This document shows, piece by piece, positions 35,122 through 43,021 of a DNA stretch of 64,000 nt (positions are counted from its first letter, which is position 1; each line of letters opens with the position of its first letter). The translations under genes were made by a program, and so were the position numbers. Under the pieces are notes generated by a model. It was not told the origin of the DNA. It searched no databases and saw only the letters and a list, made by a program, of their open reading frames with translations. The stretch is taken from positions 65,824 to 129,823 of the forward strand of contig JBATUR010000039.1 of assembly GCA_049671305.1 (NCBI GenBank), given 5' to 3'. This DNA comes from CADCTM01 sp049671305. GTDB taxonomy: Bacteria > Cyanobacteriota > Cyanobacteriia > Cyanobacteriales > Coleofasciculaceae.

Positions 35122-35610
35122 ATGAATATACGCAATCGCCCTAACATACAAGTGCCAAGAATTCGAGCTATTGGATTAACAGTAAAAGATGCCGATCGCT
35201 CCCAGGATTTCTACACCCAAGCATTAGGCTTTGAACCCGTTTCAGACATCAGGTTTGAAACAGAGGACTACAGCGACCTTGTAGGCGTTGCTGGTGCAAA
35301 AATTCGCATCGTTACTTTGCAACTTGGAGATGAATTAATTGAGTTGATGGAGTATCTTAATGTTGAAGGCAAACCGATTCCAAAAGATTCGCAAAGTAAT
35401 GATTTGTGGTTTCAACATTTAGCGATCGCAGTTAGTGATATAGATCGTGCATCTGCTCACTTGCAAGCATTTCCCCTTGAGCCAATTTCATCAAGTCCGC
35501 AGACGATACCACCTGATAATACATCGGCTGGTGTCCGAGCCTTCAAGTTCAAAGACCCCGATCGCCACCCTTTAGAGCTAATTAATGCAACTACTCCACA
35601 AAGGCAGTGA
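35122..35610 (+). CDS. VOC/glyoxalase-family protein
   Basis: This protein has 162 residues from ATG 35122. It carries the paired beta-alpha-beta-beta-beta modules of the vicinal oxygen chelate fold: IRAIGLTVKDADRSQDFYTQALGFEPV at the start and LWFQHLAIAVSDIDRASAHL in the second half. It ends in a typical KDPDRHPLELI metal-ligand motif. Such proteins are metal-dependent lyases, dioxygenases or antibiotic-binding proteins; the substrate is unknown. Its 3' end overlaps by four bases with a fragment of a GMC oxidoreductase that was probably its former partner. Confidence 0.85.
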   Translation: MNIRNRPNIQVPRIRAIGLTVKDADRSQDFYTQALGFEPVSDIRFETEDYSDLVGVAGAKIRIVTLQLGDELIELMEYLNVEGKPIPKDSQSNDLWFQHLAIAVSDIDRASAHLQAFPLEPISSSPQTIPPDNTSAGVRAFKFKDPDRHPLELINATTPQRQ

Positions 35611-35936
35611 ACATTGGAAGCATCTGCTGCCTCATCCATCGTTGGACTTCTGTGCTCAAATCAATGCCTCGTGCCGCTCAACACGTCTTACCATTTGGGC
35701 TTTATCCCCGTAGTCACATACCCCAGCAGGCAGTCGCTCATCAATGCAGTACTTGTCGATTTGGTACAGACTCCCAAACCTCAGTCCTCGACCTTAATTG
35801 TCGCACCCATGATGTCGAGAATCTTTATGTGGTAGATAGTAGTTTTTTTCCGTCCAATTCAGGAGTTAACCCAACATTAACGATTATGGCGAATACCTTG
35901 CGTGTTGGCGATCATCTAACCCAAAAACTGAAATAG
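35607..35936 (+). pseudogene. GMC oxidoreductase C-terminal fragment
   Basis: Residues from about 35 onward read QAVAHQCSTCRFGTD, SVLDLNCRTHDVENLYVVD, SFFPSNSGVNPTLTIMANTLRVGDHL. This is the diagnostic FAD-domain C terminus of glucose-methanol-choline oxidoreductases. The enzyme is normally about 500 residues, and the N-terminal 400 or so, including the FAD-binding GxGxxG, are missing. The first 30 residues of the frame do not fit the family. It is therefore a remnant. Confidence 0.85.
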
Positions 35937-35980
35937 TAAAAGTGGAGCGATTATTTTATTTAGGCTCAGATAATTCAACT

Positions 35981-36496
35981 ATGAAACAAGAAAGTTTCTT
36001 GGAATCACTCGTTAATGTTTTACTACCTCTGGGATTAATTTTTGGACTAGTGCTGCTATTAAGTCTAAATGTGGAGGGAACAGTATCAACTGAAATAGCT
36101 AGTCCTTTGGAGTCGTGGCTCAAAATAATTGTGGGCTATTTAGCAGTAGGAGCAGAAATTGCGGCGGCTGTTGTTATTGGTTTGGGAATTATTCGGGGAA
36201 TTTGGGATTATTTGCGGCAACTTGTTTCGCGCTCCCGAAAACACGTAGATGCAACTGAAGAAATTCGTCTAAAGCTAGGAAGAGTACTGACTTTGGGGTT
36301 GGAATTTACCGTAGCTAGCGATATCCTCCGTACGGCTGTTGCTCCAACCCGTCAGGACATTTTAAATTTAGGGGCGATCGTACTTTTACGAACGCTGTTG
36401 AATTATTTCCTAGAAAGGGAAATTAGGCAGGGAGAGCAAAATCGCCGTGCTAATGAGCAGGAATCTTTAAAAAATGAATCTATATTGAGGTCATAG
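35981..36496 (+). CDS. DUF1622 membrane protein
   Basis: This protein has 171 residues from ATG 35981; GTG 35942 would add 13. Three or four hydrophobic helices are visible (VLLPLGLIFGLVLLLSL, IVGYLAVGAEIAAAVVIGLGII, and the segment around ILNLGAIVLLRTLLNYFLERE). The block LGRVLTLGLEFTVASDILRTAVAPTRQDI is the DUF1622 signature. Function is unknown. A second family member lies at 38687-39079, where the same block reads MGYSFSLGLSFLIGSTILKT. Confidence 0.85.
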   Translation: MKQESFLESLVNVLLPLGLIFGLVLLLSLNVEGTVSTEIASPLESWLKIIVGYLAVGAEIAAAVVIGLGIIRGIWDYLRQLVSRSRKHVDATEEIRLKLGRVLTLGLEFTVASDILRTAVAPTRQDILNLGAIVLLRTLLNYFLEREIRQGEQNRRANEQESLKNESILRS

Positions 36497-36541
36497 TCAT
36501 GAGCGATAAGAGCAATAACCCAATTTAATAAAAACCTTTGA

Positions 36542-36640
36542 ACAGAAGAAGTCGCCTCAGTAGTGGAGCCCATAGAAAAGACAATTCGTAAAAAACATCC
36601 CAGTCTCAAAAATGTTTTTATTGAAGCTCAGTCTCTAACC
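36542..36640 (+). pseudogene. Cation diffusion facilitator C-terminal remnant
   Basis: The frame reads TEEVASVVEPIEKTIRK then KHPSLKNVFIEAQSLT, matching the C-terminal cytoplasmic domain of CDF-type cation transporters (usually ...EEV..VV..IE..IR..HP.V...FIEAESL). An in-frame TGA (36539-36541) directly precedes it and no membrane part is left, so it is a short fossil. Confidence 0.6.
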
Positions 36641-37015
36641 ATAAATAGAGGTATCCGAGGAATAATTTGATGGTGCATCTTCAGGTAAATGTTCTTGTGG
36701 TTGTGTAGATTTTAGCACCTGAATTTGATGAGTTGCTTCTGAGAGTTGGTGATTGAGTTCTTCAATATCACGGGACTTTTGTTTGATTTTTTTTACAAGT
36801 TCAGTCCTCTTTTTCATGCCTTTAATAGCTGTAAATAATGAAACAATGATGCCAAATAACACGCCAACACTAAAGGTAATCATTAGGACTAATGCCATTG
36901 AAGCATCTAGCGTTCGCCACATTAAAAATTGTACTGCTACTGGGGCGGAGTTTTGCAGTGTAAAAGTTACGGCGATAATCGCAATTAATAAGGCTAATAC
37001 TGTTAATATTCGCAT
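36635..37015 (-). CDS. LapA-domain (DUF1049) membrane protein
   Basis: This 126-residue protein has two N-terminal membrane helices: ILTVLALLIAIIAVTFTLQNSAPVAVQFL and the segment around MALVLMITFSVGVLFGIIVSL. The NSAPVAVQF turn between them is characteristic of LapA/YciS proteins, which act in lipopolysaccharide assembly in proteobacteria. A basic coiled coil (KKRTELVKKIKQKSRDIEELNHQL) and an acidic tail follow. In cyanobacteria the role is unproven. It converges on the CDF remnant. Confidence 0.85.
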   Translation of the reverse strand: MRILTVLALLIAIIAVTFTLQNSAPVAVQFLMWRTLDASMALVLMITFSVGVLFGIIVSLFTAIKGMKKRTELVKKIKQKSRDIEELNHQLSEATHQIQVLKSTQPQEHLPEDAPSNYSSDTSIYG

Positions 37016-37526
37016 AATATGTTATTAAACAAGAACTTGCTTAAGTTCTTATTATAGCTTATCTTCTGAATTTCACTTACTTGATAGAGGCTTAAAGGGA
37101 GAGAACGAAATCCGATCTGTAATTTTTAGGAGTAGTGATTTGATTACCATCTCAAATGCTGGATAATAATTTTCCTATCCGCTCTTTCTAAGCAGAAGGT
37201 GCATTTATCAGAAAGTATCGGATTACACGAATTTTGCCGCTCATCGAGTTACCGAATCACTCTAAATAGATACAATAAAGTCTGAGTTTAAGAATTTAAA
37301 GCGCAGATCACGAAAGAATCAAAGACACGTGATCAACTAGTTACAAAAAAGCTCAACCCTTTTACATACCAACTTTGAACCAAAAGATAGACGATTAAAC
37401 CAGCTTGGGTCAGGGATACTGAGGCTAACTTGTCAATGTTAAAAGCTTAAAAGCAAAGAATCTGCTTAAAGAGTTGAGCTATTAAACTTAACGCCTATAC
37501 ATACAGAGTCAAGTACTGAAGATATT
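37016..37526. other. Intergenic region with no recognised feature
   Basis: This gap of about 500 bases lies between divergent genes (LapA protein and pentapeptide protein). It is AT-rich. I see no repeat, RNA or remnant gene. Confidence 0.4.
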
Positions 37527-37535
37527 AGGAGGTGA
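37527..37535 (+). promoter_or_regulatory. Strong ribosome binding site before GTG start
   Basis: AGGAGGTGA is a near-perfect match to the anti-Shine-Dalgarno sequence, six bases before GTG 37542. It fixes the non-ATG start of the pentapeptide repeat gene. Confidence 0.8.
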
Positions 37536-37541
37536 ATAAAC

Positions 37542-38459
37542 GTGGAGTTTAGTGAACTAAAGAAGCAGCACACGACAGGAACAGGAAATTTCCGTCAAGT
37601 CGAGATATCAGATCTACAGAGGCAATATTTAGCAGGAGAACGGGATTTTCGTCAAGTAAACCTGATAGGAGTAAGTCTAGCTTGGGCTGATCTCGCTGGT
37701 GCAGACTTGAGTGAGGCAAACTTGAGTGAGGCAAACTTGAGTGCAGCTATTCTCAAAGGAGCTACTTTGAAAGGAGCTATTCTACAAAAAACTCGCCTAC
37801 GCGCAGCAGACTTAGCTGAGGCAAACCTGAGTGAGGCAGACTTGAGCGGAGCAGACTTGAGTCAGGCAGACTTGATTAATACCAACTTACATGGAGCAAA
37901 CTTAAGTGGAGCAGACTTGAGTAAGGTAAACCTCAAGCAAGTAAATTTGAGCGAAGCCAACTTGAATGGCGCTAATCTAAGTGACGCTAATCTGAAAACT
38001 GTTAACTTGAGTGGAGCCAATTTGACCGGGGCTAATCTAGAAGGGGCTAAACTACAAGGTGCTAATCTGCAAAGAGCCAATTTGAGTAGATTGGACTTGA
38101 ATAATCATAACCTGAGTGGAGCTGATTTGAGTGGAGCCAACCTCAGCGAAACCAAACTGAGTGAGGCAACTTTGTATGGTACTAATTTAAATCGAGCCAA
38201 TCTTAGTGAAGCTGATCTAAACGAGGCAAATTTGAGTGGGGCAACTCTGCGTCAGAGCGACTTGAGCGAGGCTAATCTGAGTGATGCAAAGCTGAAATGG
38301 GCAAATTTGAGCCAAGCTAATGTTGAATCAGCAAATCTAAGCGAGGCGGACTTGAGTAAGGCAACGCTAAAACAGGCAAACCTAAATGGAGCCGAACTCA
38401 CTGATACTAACTTAAATAAAGCTGACCTCACTGAGACGGTGATACCTGAGCTTTTATAA
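37542..38459 (+). CDS. Pentapeptide-repeat protein
   Basis: This 305-residue protein starts at GTG 37542. From about residue 50 to the end it is almost entirely A(D/N)LSE/G repeats (LAGADLSEANLSEANLSAA and so on), roughly 48 pentapeptides. These fold as a right-handed quadrilateral beta helix about 12 coils long. The N-terminal 45 residues contain two copies of a different motif, (S)ELKKQHTTGTGNFRQVE and DLQRQYLAGERDFRQVN. There is no signal peptide or fused domain. Family roles vary (gyrase protection, scaffolds, manganese homeostasis), so function is unknown. Confidence 0.9.
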   Translation: MEFSELKKQHTTGTGNFRQVEISDLQRQYLAGERDFRQVNLIGVSLAWADLAGADLSEANLSEANLSAAILKGATLKGAILQKTRLRAADLAEANLSEADLSGADLSQADLINTNLHGANLSGADLSKVNLKQVNLSEANLNGANLSDANLKTVNLSGANLTGANLEGAKLQGANLQRANLSRLDLNNHNLSGADLSGANLSETKLSEATLYGTNLNRANLSEADLNEANLSGATLRQSDLSEANLSDAKLKWANLSQANVESANLSEADLSKATLKQANLNGAELTDTNLNKADLTETVIPELL

Positions 38460-38509
38460 AAGCTTTGTGGCTTATGGAAGTTATAGCAAAAACGATTGTT
38501 GAACATTCA

Positions 38510-38580
38510 AACTTTTGTAGGGTGCGTCATGGCGTACCTTTAATTTTGTCTAGCTACCAAAAAGATAGTTGAATATTCAA
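38510..38580. repeat. Short dispersed-type repeat after pentapeptide gene
   Basis: TGTAGGGTGCGTCATGGCGTACC is of the type GTAGGGTGCGT...ACGC commonly scattered in cyanobacterial intergenic DNA. It is flanked by near copies of a 16-base string, GTTGAACATTCAA before and GTTGAATATTCAA after. Confidence 0.5.
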
Positions 38581-38686
38581 GCAAGGAATCAGTAGCAGGA
38601 GAAAATTGGTTTTTGGTAGTAGGTATCGCTTGCGCCTAAACAGGTAGATGATATGTTGTAATGTAAGCAGTCAAGAATAAGATGAT

Positions 38687-39079
38687 ATGTCGCTGGATGT
38701 AATAGGTATCGAAATTTCGGCACTGGTAATTCTACTCAATGCCATATTAACCAGCTTGTGTCAGATGCTAGCGGTCTTTGTTATTGGCATCGGCGTAATT
38801 AAAGCCCTGTTTATTTTCATCAAAGATGGCTTGTTTCGTCCTCAAACTCCAGAAGCCTTTCAGCGCAGTCGCCTCTCTATGGGATATTCTTTTTCCCTAG
38901 GGTTGAGTTTTTTGATCGGTTCCACCATTCTTAAGACAATGATTTCTAGTCGTTGGGACGATATTGCTCGATTAGCGGCAATTATAGCGGTTCGGACTAT
39001 ACTCAACTATCTACTGCTTCGAGCAATTGACTCGTCTAATAATTCATCAAAGCCTGAACCCAATGTTGTATCAACTTAG
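38687..39079 (+). CDS. DUF1622 membrane protein, second copy
   Basis: This 130-residue protein has three hydrophobic helices and the core SMGYSFSLGLSFLIGSTILKTMISSRWDDIARLAAII followed by VRTILNYLLLR, split here over two family blocks. It is shorter than the copy at 35981-36496 because that one has a longer N-terminal part. Function is unknown. Two copies within 3 kb, interleaved with membrane and stress genes, suggest a local envelope-stress set. Confidence 0.85.
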   Translation: MSLDVIGIEISALVILLNAILTSLCQMLAVFVIGIGVIKALFIFIKDGLFRPQTPEAFQRSRLSMGYSFSLGLSFLIGSTILKTMISSRWDDIARLAAIIAVRTILNYLLLRAIDSSNNSSKPEPNVVST

Positions 39080-39128
39080 TACACCGATCTTCTCAAAAAA
39101 GCTGGGCGAACTTCCAGAAAAGATGCAA

Positions 39129-39516
39129 CTATCGAAATAGCAAGACAGGAATATCAATACTGCATAGGAATTGAGTAGTTGTACTGCCGATTACAAGATG
39201 ACCAATACGGTTATGTCCATAAGCACCCATCATCAGTAAATTGATTTTAGCGGCTTCGGCATACTGAGCGATCGCAACTTCTGCATTTCCTTCAATCAAC
39301 GAACAAATTGGCTCAAATCCCAATATACACGCCTGCTATTTAGCTTGAGTAAGGTGAGCGATCGCCGTTTCATCCTCGGCACTTTTAGCAACAGTCACAA
39401 TATACAATTCCAACCCTTTAAAAGCAGGCGAATCGAGCAAAAAATTCAGCATTTTCTGGCAAGCACTACCATCATAAGCAAGCAGTAACCGCTCAATTTG
39501 CTCATAAGGATTTGAT
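39129..39516 (-). pseudogene. UspA-domain remnant after SulP gene
   Basis: Reading from 39516, the frame gives ERLLLAYDGSACQKML, SPAFKGLELYIVTVAK, then AHLTQAK and an in-frame TAG. It then continues as GFEPICSLIEGNAEVAI, MMGAYGHNRIGHLVIGS and STTTQFLCSIDIPVLLF. That is the second half of a tandem-domain universal stress protein of the kind often encoded beside SulP transporters. The first domain and start are missing and one stop interrupts the rest. A one-base-shifted frame runs into the end of the SulP gene, implying a deletion joined them. Confidence 0.8.
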
Positions 39517-39520
39517 TTTT

Positions 39521-41002
39521 TTAGTGACCCGACATTTTTGCTGAAGCATTGGGGTCATTGTGAAGCGCTAATCTTTCAACCAAAGTTGCACTTGCCTGAT
39601 TAAATCCCAACAGTTCCACTTCTGCCCCACTGCGGCGAAACTTCAGCACAACTTGATCGATCGCCGCCACTGCCGACTGATCCCAAATATGAGCATGGCT
39701 GAAGTTTAGCGTCACTTTTTCGAGTTCTTCCTGAAAATCAAAATTCTCCAAAAAGTCATCAACCGAAACAAAGAAAATTTGACCTGCGATATTATAAGTG
39801 CGATGTAACCCATCAGCACTGAGAACTTTATCAACAAAAACAACCTTAGCAATCTTGCGAGAGAAGAAAACAGTGCTCAAGGCAACACCAACAACCACAC
39901 CAATTGCCAAATTATGACTAAGTACCGTAATCAGTACAGTTGTAATCATGGCTGCCGTTTCGCTGCGAGGAACTTTGCCAATTTGGGTAAGGGAAGACCA
40001 ATTAAACGTGCCAATAGACACCATAATCATCACTGCCACCAGCGCCGCCATCGGAATTCGTTCCACCCAACTACCCAGCGCCAGCATGAAGAAGAGTAGC
40101 AAAACTCCGGCGCTGAAGCTGGATAAGCGTCCCCGCCCACCTGATTGAATATTAATCACCGACTGCCCAATCATGGCACAGCCTGCCATACCTCCAAAAA
40201 AGCTACTGACAATGTTGGCAATGCCCTGCCCTGTGGCTTCCTGATTTTTATCGCTTGGTGTATTGGTTAATTCATCCAGCAAGGAAGCCGTGAGCAATGA
40301 TTCTAACAAGCCAACGATCGCTAGCGTCAGCGCGTATGGAAAGATGATGTTGAGAGTTGCTACATTCAGGGGCACCTGCGGCAGTAAAAATGGCGGGAAT
40401 GTACTTGGTAATGCACCCATGTCTCCCACTGTCGGCACCTTGATCTTTGCCAAGATGCTAATGGCAGTTATGACAATGATCGCAACTAAGGGCGATGGCA
40501 GCACCGTCGTCACACGCGGCAACAAATATATAATCGCCAACGCTGCGGCGGTCATAATATATACAGCAACAGGCACATTCGTCAGTTGTGGTAATTGTGC
40601 CAGAAAAATCAAAATCGCTAAGGCATTTACAAAACCCACCATGACAGCACGGGGGACATATTTCATCTGTCGTCCGAGTTTTAGCAAGCCAAAAAGGATT
40701 TGCAGAATTCCCGTCAAAATGCCAGCAGCAAAGAGGTACTGCAAGCCGTGATCTTTGACTAGATGAATCATCAGCAGTGCCATAGAACCCGTTGCGGCTG
40801 AGACTAATCCCGGTCGTCCGCCGCAGATTGCCGTAACCATAGCAATAATAAAGGAGGCATATAGCCCGACTTTCGGATCAACCCCGGCAATAATAGAAAA
40901 AGCGATCGCTTCCGGAATCAGGGCTAGTGCTACCACCATTCCTGCCAAAAGATCCCCGCGAATATTTGAGAGCCAGTCTCGTTTAAGTGTTTTAAGATTC
41001 AA
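39521..41002 (-). CDS. SulP-family inorganic anion transporter
   Basis: This protein has 493 residues from TTG 41002, which follows GGAAGG by four bases; TTG 41026 is an alternative. The N-terminal motif NIRGDLLAGMVVALALIPEAIAFSI and the block GRPGLVSAATGSMALLM are typical of SulP. Ten or more membrane helices follow, with a C-terminal STAS domain (about 400-490) containing LNFSHAHIWDQSAVAAIDQV. It belongs to a different subgroup from BicA next door. Substrates in the family are sulfate or bicarbonate; the neighbouring bicarbonate and sodium genes suggest bicarbonate. A decayed Usp gene lies at its 3' end. Confidence 0.88.
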   Translation of the reverse strand: MNLKTLKRDWLSNIRGDLLAGMVVALALIPEAIAFSIIAGVDPKVGLYASFIIAMVTAICGGRPGLVSAATGSMALLMIHLVKDHGLQYLFAAGILTGILQILFGLLKLGRQMKYVPRAVMVGFVNALAILIFLAQLPQLTNVPVAVYIMTAAALAIIYLLPRVTTVLPSPLVAIIVITAISILAKIKVPTVGDMGALPSTFPPFLLPQVPLNVATLNIIFPYALTLAIVGLLESLLTASLLDELTNTPSDKNQEATGQGIANIVSSFFGGMAGCAMIGQSVINIQSGGRGRLSSFSAGVLLLFFMLALGSWVERIPMAALVAVMIMVSIGTFNWSSLTQIGKVPRSETAAMITTVLITVLSHNLAIGVVVGVALSTVFFSRKIAKVVFVDKVLSADGLHRTYNIAGQIFFVSVDDFLENFDFQEELEKVTLNFSHAHIWDQSAVAAIDQVVLKFRRSGAEVELLGFNQASATLVERLALHNDPNASAKMSGH

Positions 41003-41528
41003 AGTGCCTTCCCTTGAGCAATACAAAAATTTATAACCAAATCAAACCTCAAGCATCCATTGAAGAGATGCATCCTTGTTAAGGTGGACTGATTTGCTTA
41101 AAACGATGGTTGGGAGCACTTATAGGCAGAAGCATAACTGATTTTAATATTGCCAATCTTGATAACCCAGATTCCTAAACGCTGAAGGGTAGCATTTAAG
41201 CATTAGCTAATAGAGTTGCTGGATTTGTACAGTTGAATTTTTTGTTATTTGTACAGTACTAATCAATTACCGCTTCTGTAGTGTACAAGCTGCGGAATGT
41301 CGGTTATGAGCTGGATAATACCGGACAACCTTTCGATGATCGTAGGCATCAAACGCCCATGTACCCGATCGCCGAAAGGTTATTTGCAGCAGTCAAGCCC
41401 AAGGTTGGGCTACGACTTATTACTGTCAACGCAACTAAAATCTGATTAATCACACAATCAAACTAAAATTGAGAGTCAGACGAGGGGAACTGAGGCGATT
41501 TACAATGCAATCGCCCACTGCCGAGCCC
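41003..41528. other. Intergenic region between SulP and antiporter genes
   Basis: This 526-base gap lies upstream of the SulP gene and downstream of the antiporter gene, both on the minus strand. It contains no credible gene. GCATTTAAGCATTAGC-type AT-rich sequence and a stretch near 41330-41420 look like eroded coding DNA, but I recognise nothing. Confidence 0.35.
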
Positions 41529-42905
41529 TTACTCACTCGCCACTTCTACCGGAATAGCAGATTCGTCGGTAGGAACGGATTTACCAAAAGCAATACGCAG
41601 AAATGGAGGAGCCAGAAATGTCGTCAAAATCACCATGATAATAATCGACACCTCCAAAGGCTTATCCAAAACACCACTCGCCGAACCGATACCGGCAAAC
41701 ACCAGCCCCACTTCACCGCGAGGAATCATGCCCACACCGATCGCCCAGCGATTAATACCTGGTTGCCCAAATACTGCCCAGCCTGTCACCAGTTTGCCAA
41801 CAATTGCCACGGCTACTAAAAAGACAGCAATCAACAGTCCCGCACGATTCTCTGGCACCGCTGGATTCAACACACGCAAATCAGCTCTTGCTCCTACTGT
41901 GACGAAAAAGATCGGCACCAATAAATCAGCGATCGGCTTAATCAATTCATCCAACTCATTACGGGCATCTGTTTCATCTAACACCAAGCCTGCGGCAAAG
42001 GCACCCAAAATTGCTTCTAGATGAATTGCATTGCCTAAAAAAGCCATGAAAAAGGCAAAGACAAAAGCCGGAGTAACAATATTGCCACGAGTTTTCAGCT
42101 TATCGACGATCGCTACAAAGCTTTTATTAAAAATCCCGCCTAGGGCAATTGAGCCAAACAAAAACGCCGTGGCGCTGACAATCAAATAAATGACATTGAC
42201 TACATCAATTTCACCGGTTTTGGCTAAACTCGCCACCACAGCCAAAACAATAATCCCCAATACATCATCAATCACTGCTGCGCCAACAATGATTTGACCT
42301 TCTCTAGACTTGAGTTGACCTAACTCAGACAAGACTTTGGAGGTAATACCAATACTAGTTGCCGTTAAGGCGGCGCCTGCGAAAATAGCCGGAATTGCTG
42401 CCACATTAAAGAGCATCATCAACCCCGCCGTACCTGCCGCAAAAGGTACCACAACCCCAACAAAGGCAGCAACCGTGGCTTGAATTCCCACTTCCTTGAG
42501 TTGCCGCAAGTCGGACTCTAGACCAATTTCAAACAAAAGAATAATTACACCAATTTCAGCTAAAACTGAAATCACTTCACTTTGCGACTCAAAAATCCGA
42601 GCCACTGCCTCCGGCGTCAGTTGATTTAACCCTTGTAGCGTCGTCATGATCACCGAGTCCGAGGCTGACAGCCCGCCTTCGGGAAAAATCACAAAATGTA
42701 ACGCCGAAACTCCGATAATCACTCCAGCGACTAATTCTCCCAACACGGGAGGCAAATTTAATTTCTTGGCGAGTTCGGCGCCCACTTTACTTGCTAAATA
42801 AATCACCACCAACGATAGCAAGACACCCGACAGAATGATCGGTGAATCTTCGGCTACAGCGCTTGCCAAGAATGGCATTGGTGGCAGTAGGTTTTGCAAA
42901 ATCAT
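41529..42905 (-). CDS. CPA2-family cation/proton antiporter, NhaS3-like
   Basis: This 458-residue protein has about 12 membrane helices. Conserved blocks are LNLPPVLGELVAGVIIGVSAL near the N terminus, IGVIILLFEIGLESDL, and VGAAVIDDVLGIIVLAVV with the paired Asp of the ion-binding site. Then comes IPRGEVGLVFAGIGSASG. It closely fits cyanobacterial NhaS3-type Na+/H+ antiporters. Lying between two SulP genes and near sbtA, it would restore the sodium gradient consumed by sodium/bicarbonate symport. This coupling is inferred from context. Confidence 0.88.
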   Translation of the reverse strand: MILQNLLPPMPFLASAVAEDSPIILSGVLLSLVVIYLASKVGAELAKKLNLPPVLGELVAGVIIGVSALHFVIFPEGGLSASDSVIMTTLQGLNQLTPEAVARIFESQSEVISVLAEIGVIILLFEIGLESDLRQLKEVGIQATVAAFVGVVVPFAAGTAGLMMLFNVAAIPAIFAGAALTATSIGITSKVLSELGQLKSREGQIIVGAAVIDDVLGIIVLAVVASLAKTGEIDVVNVIYLIVSATAFLFGSIALGGIFNKSFVAIVDKLKTRGNIVTPAFVFAFFMAFLGNAIHLEAILGAFAAGLVLDETDARNELDELIKPIADLLVPIFFVTVGARADLRVLNPAVPENRAGLLIAVFLVAVAIVGKLVTGWAVFGQPGINRWAIGVGMIPRGEVGLVFAGIGSASGVLDKPLEVSIIIMVILTTFLAPPFLRIAFGKSVPTDESAIPVEVASE

Positions 42906-43021
42906 AAGGATAATATGCTGATTAAGGACATGAAAGGATATGAGAAGCTTATGCCCCTGTTAAGTACGAAAAAGGCAACCAATCGAATACAAAAGGTGCT
43001 TGAGCTGGTTGCGAGAGTCAA

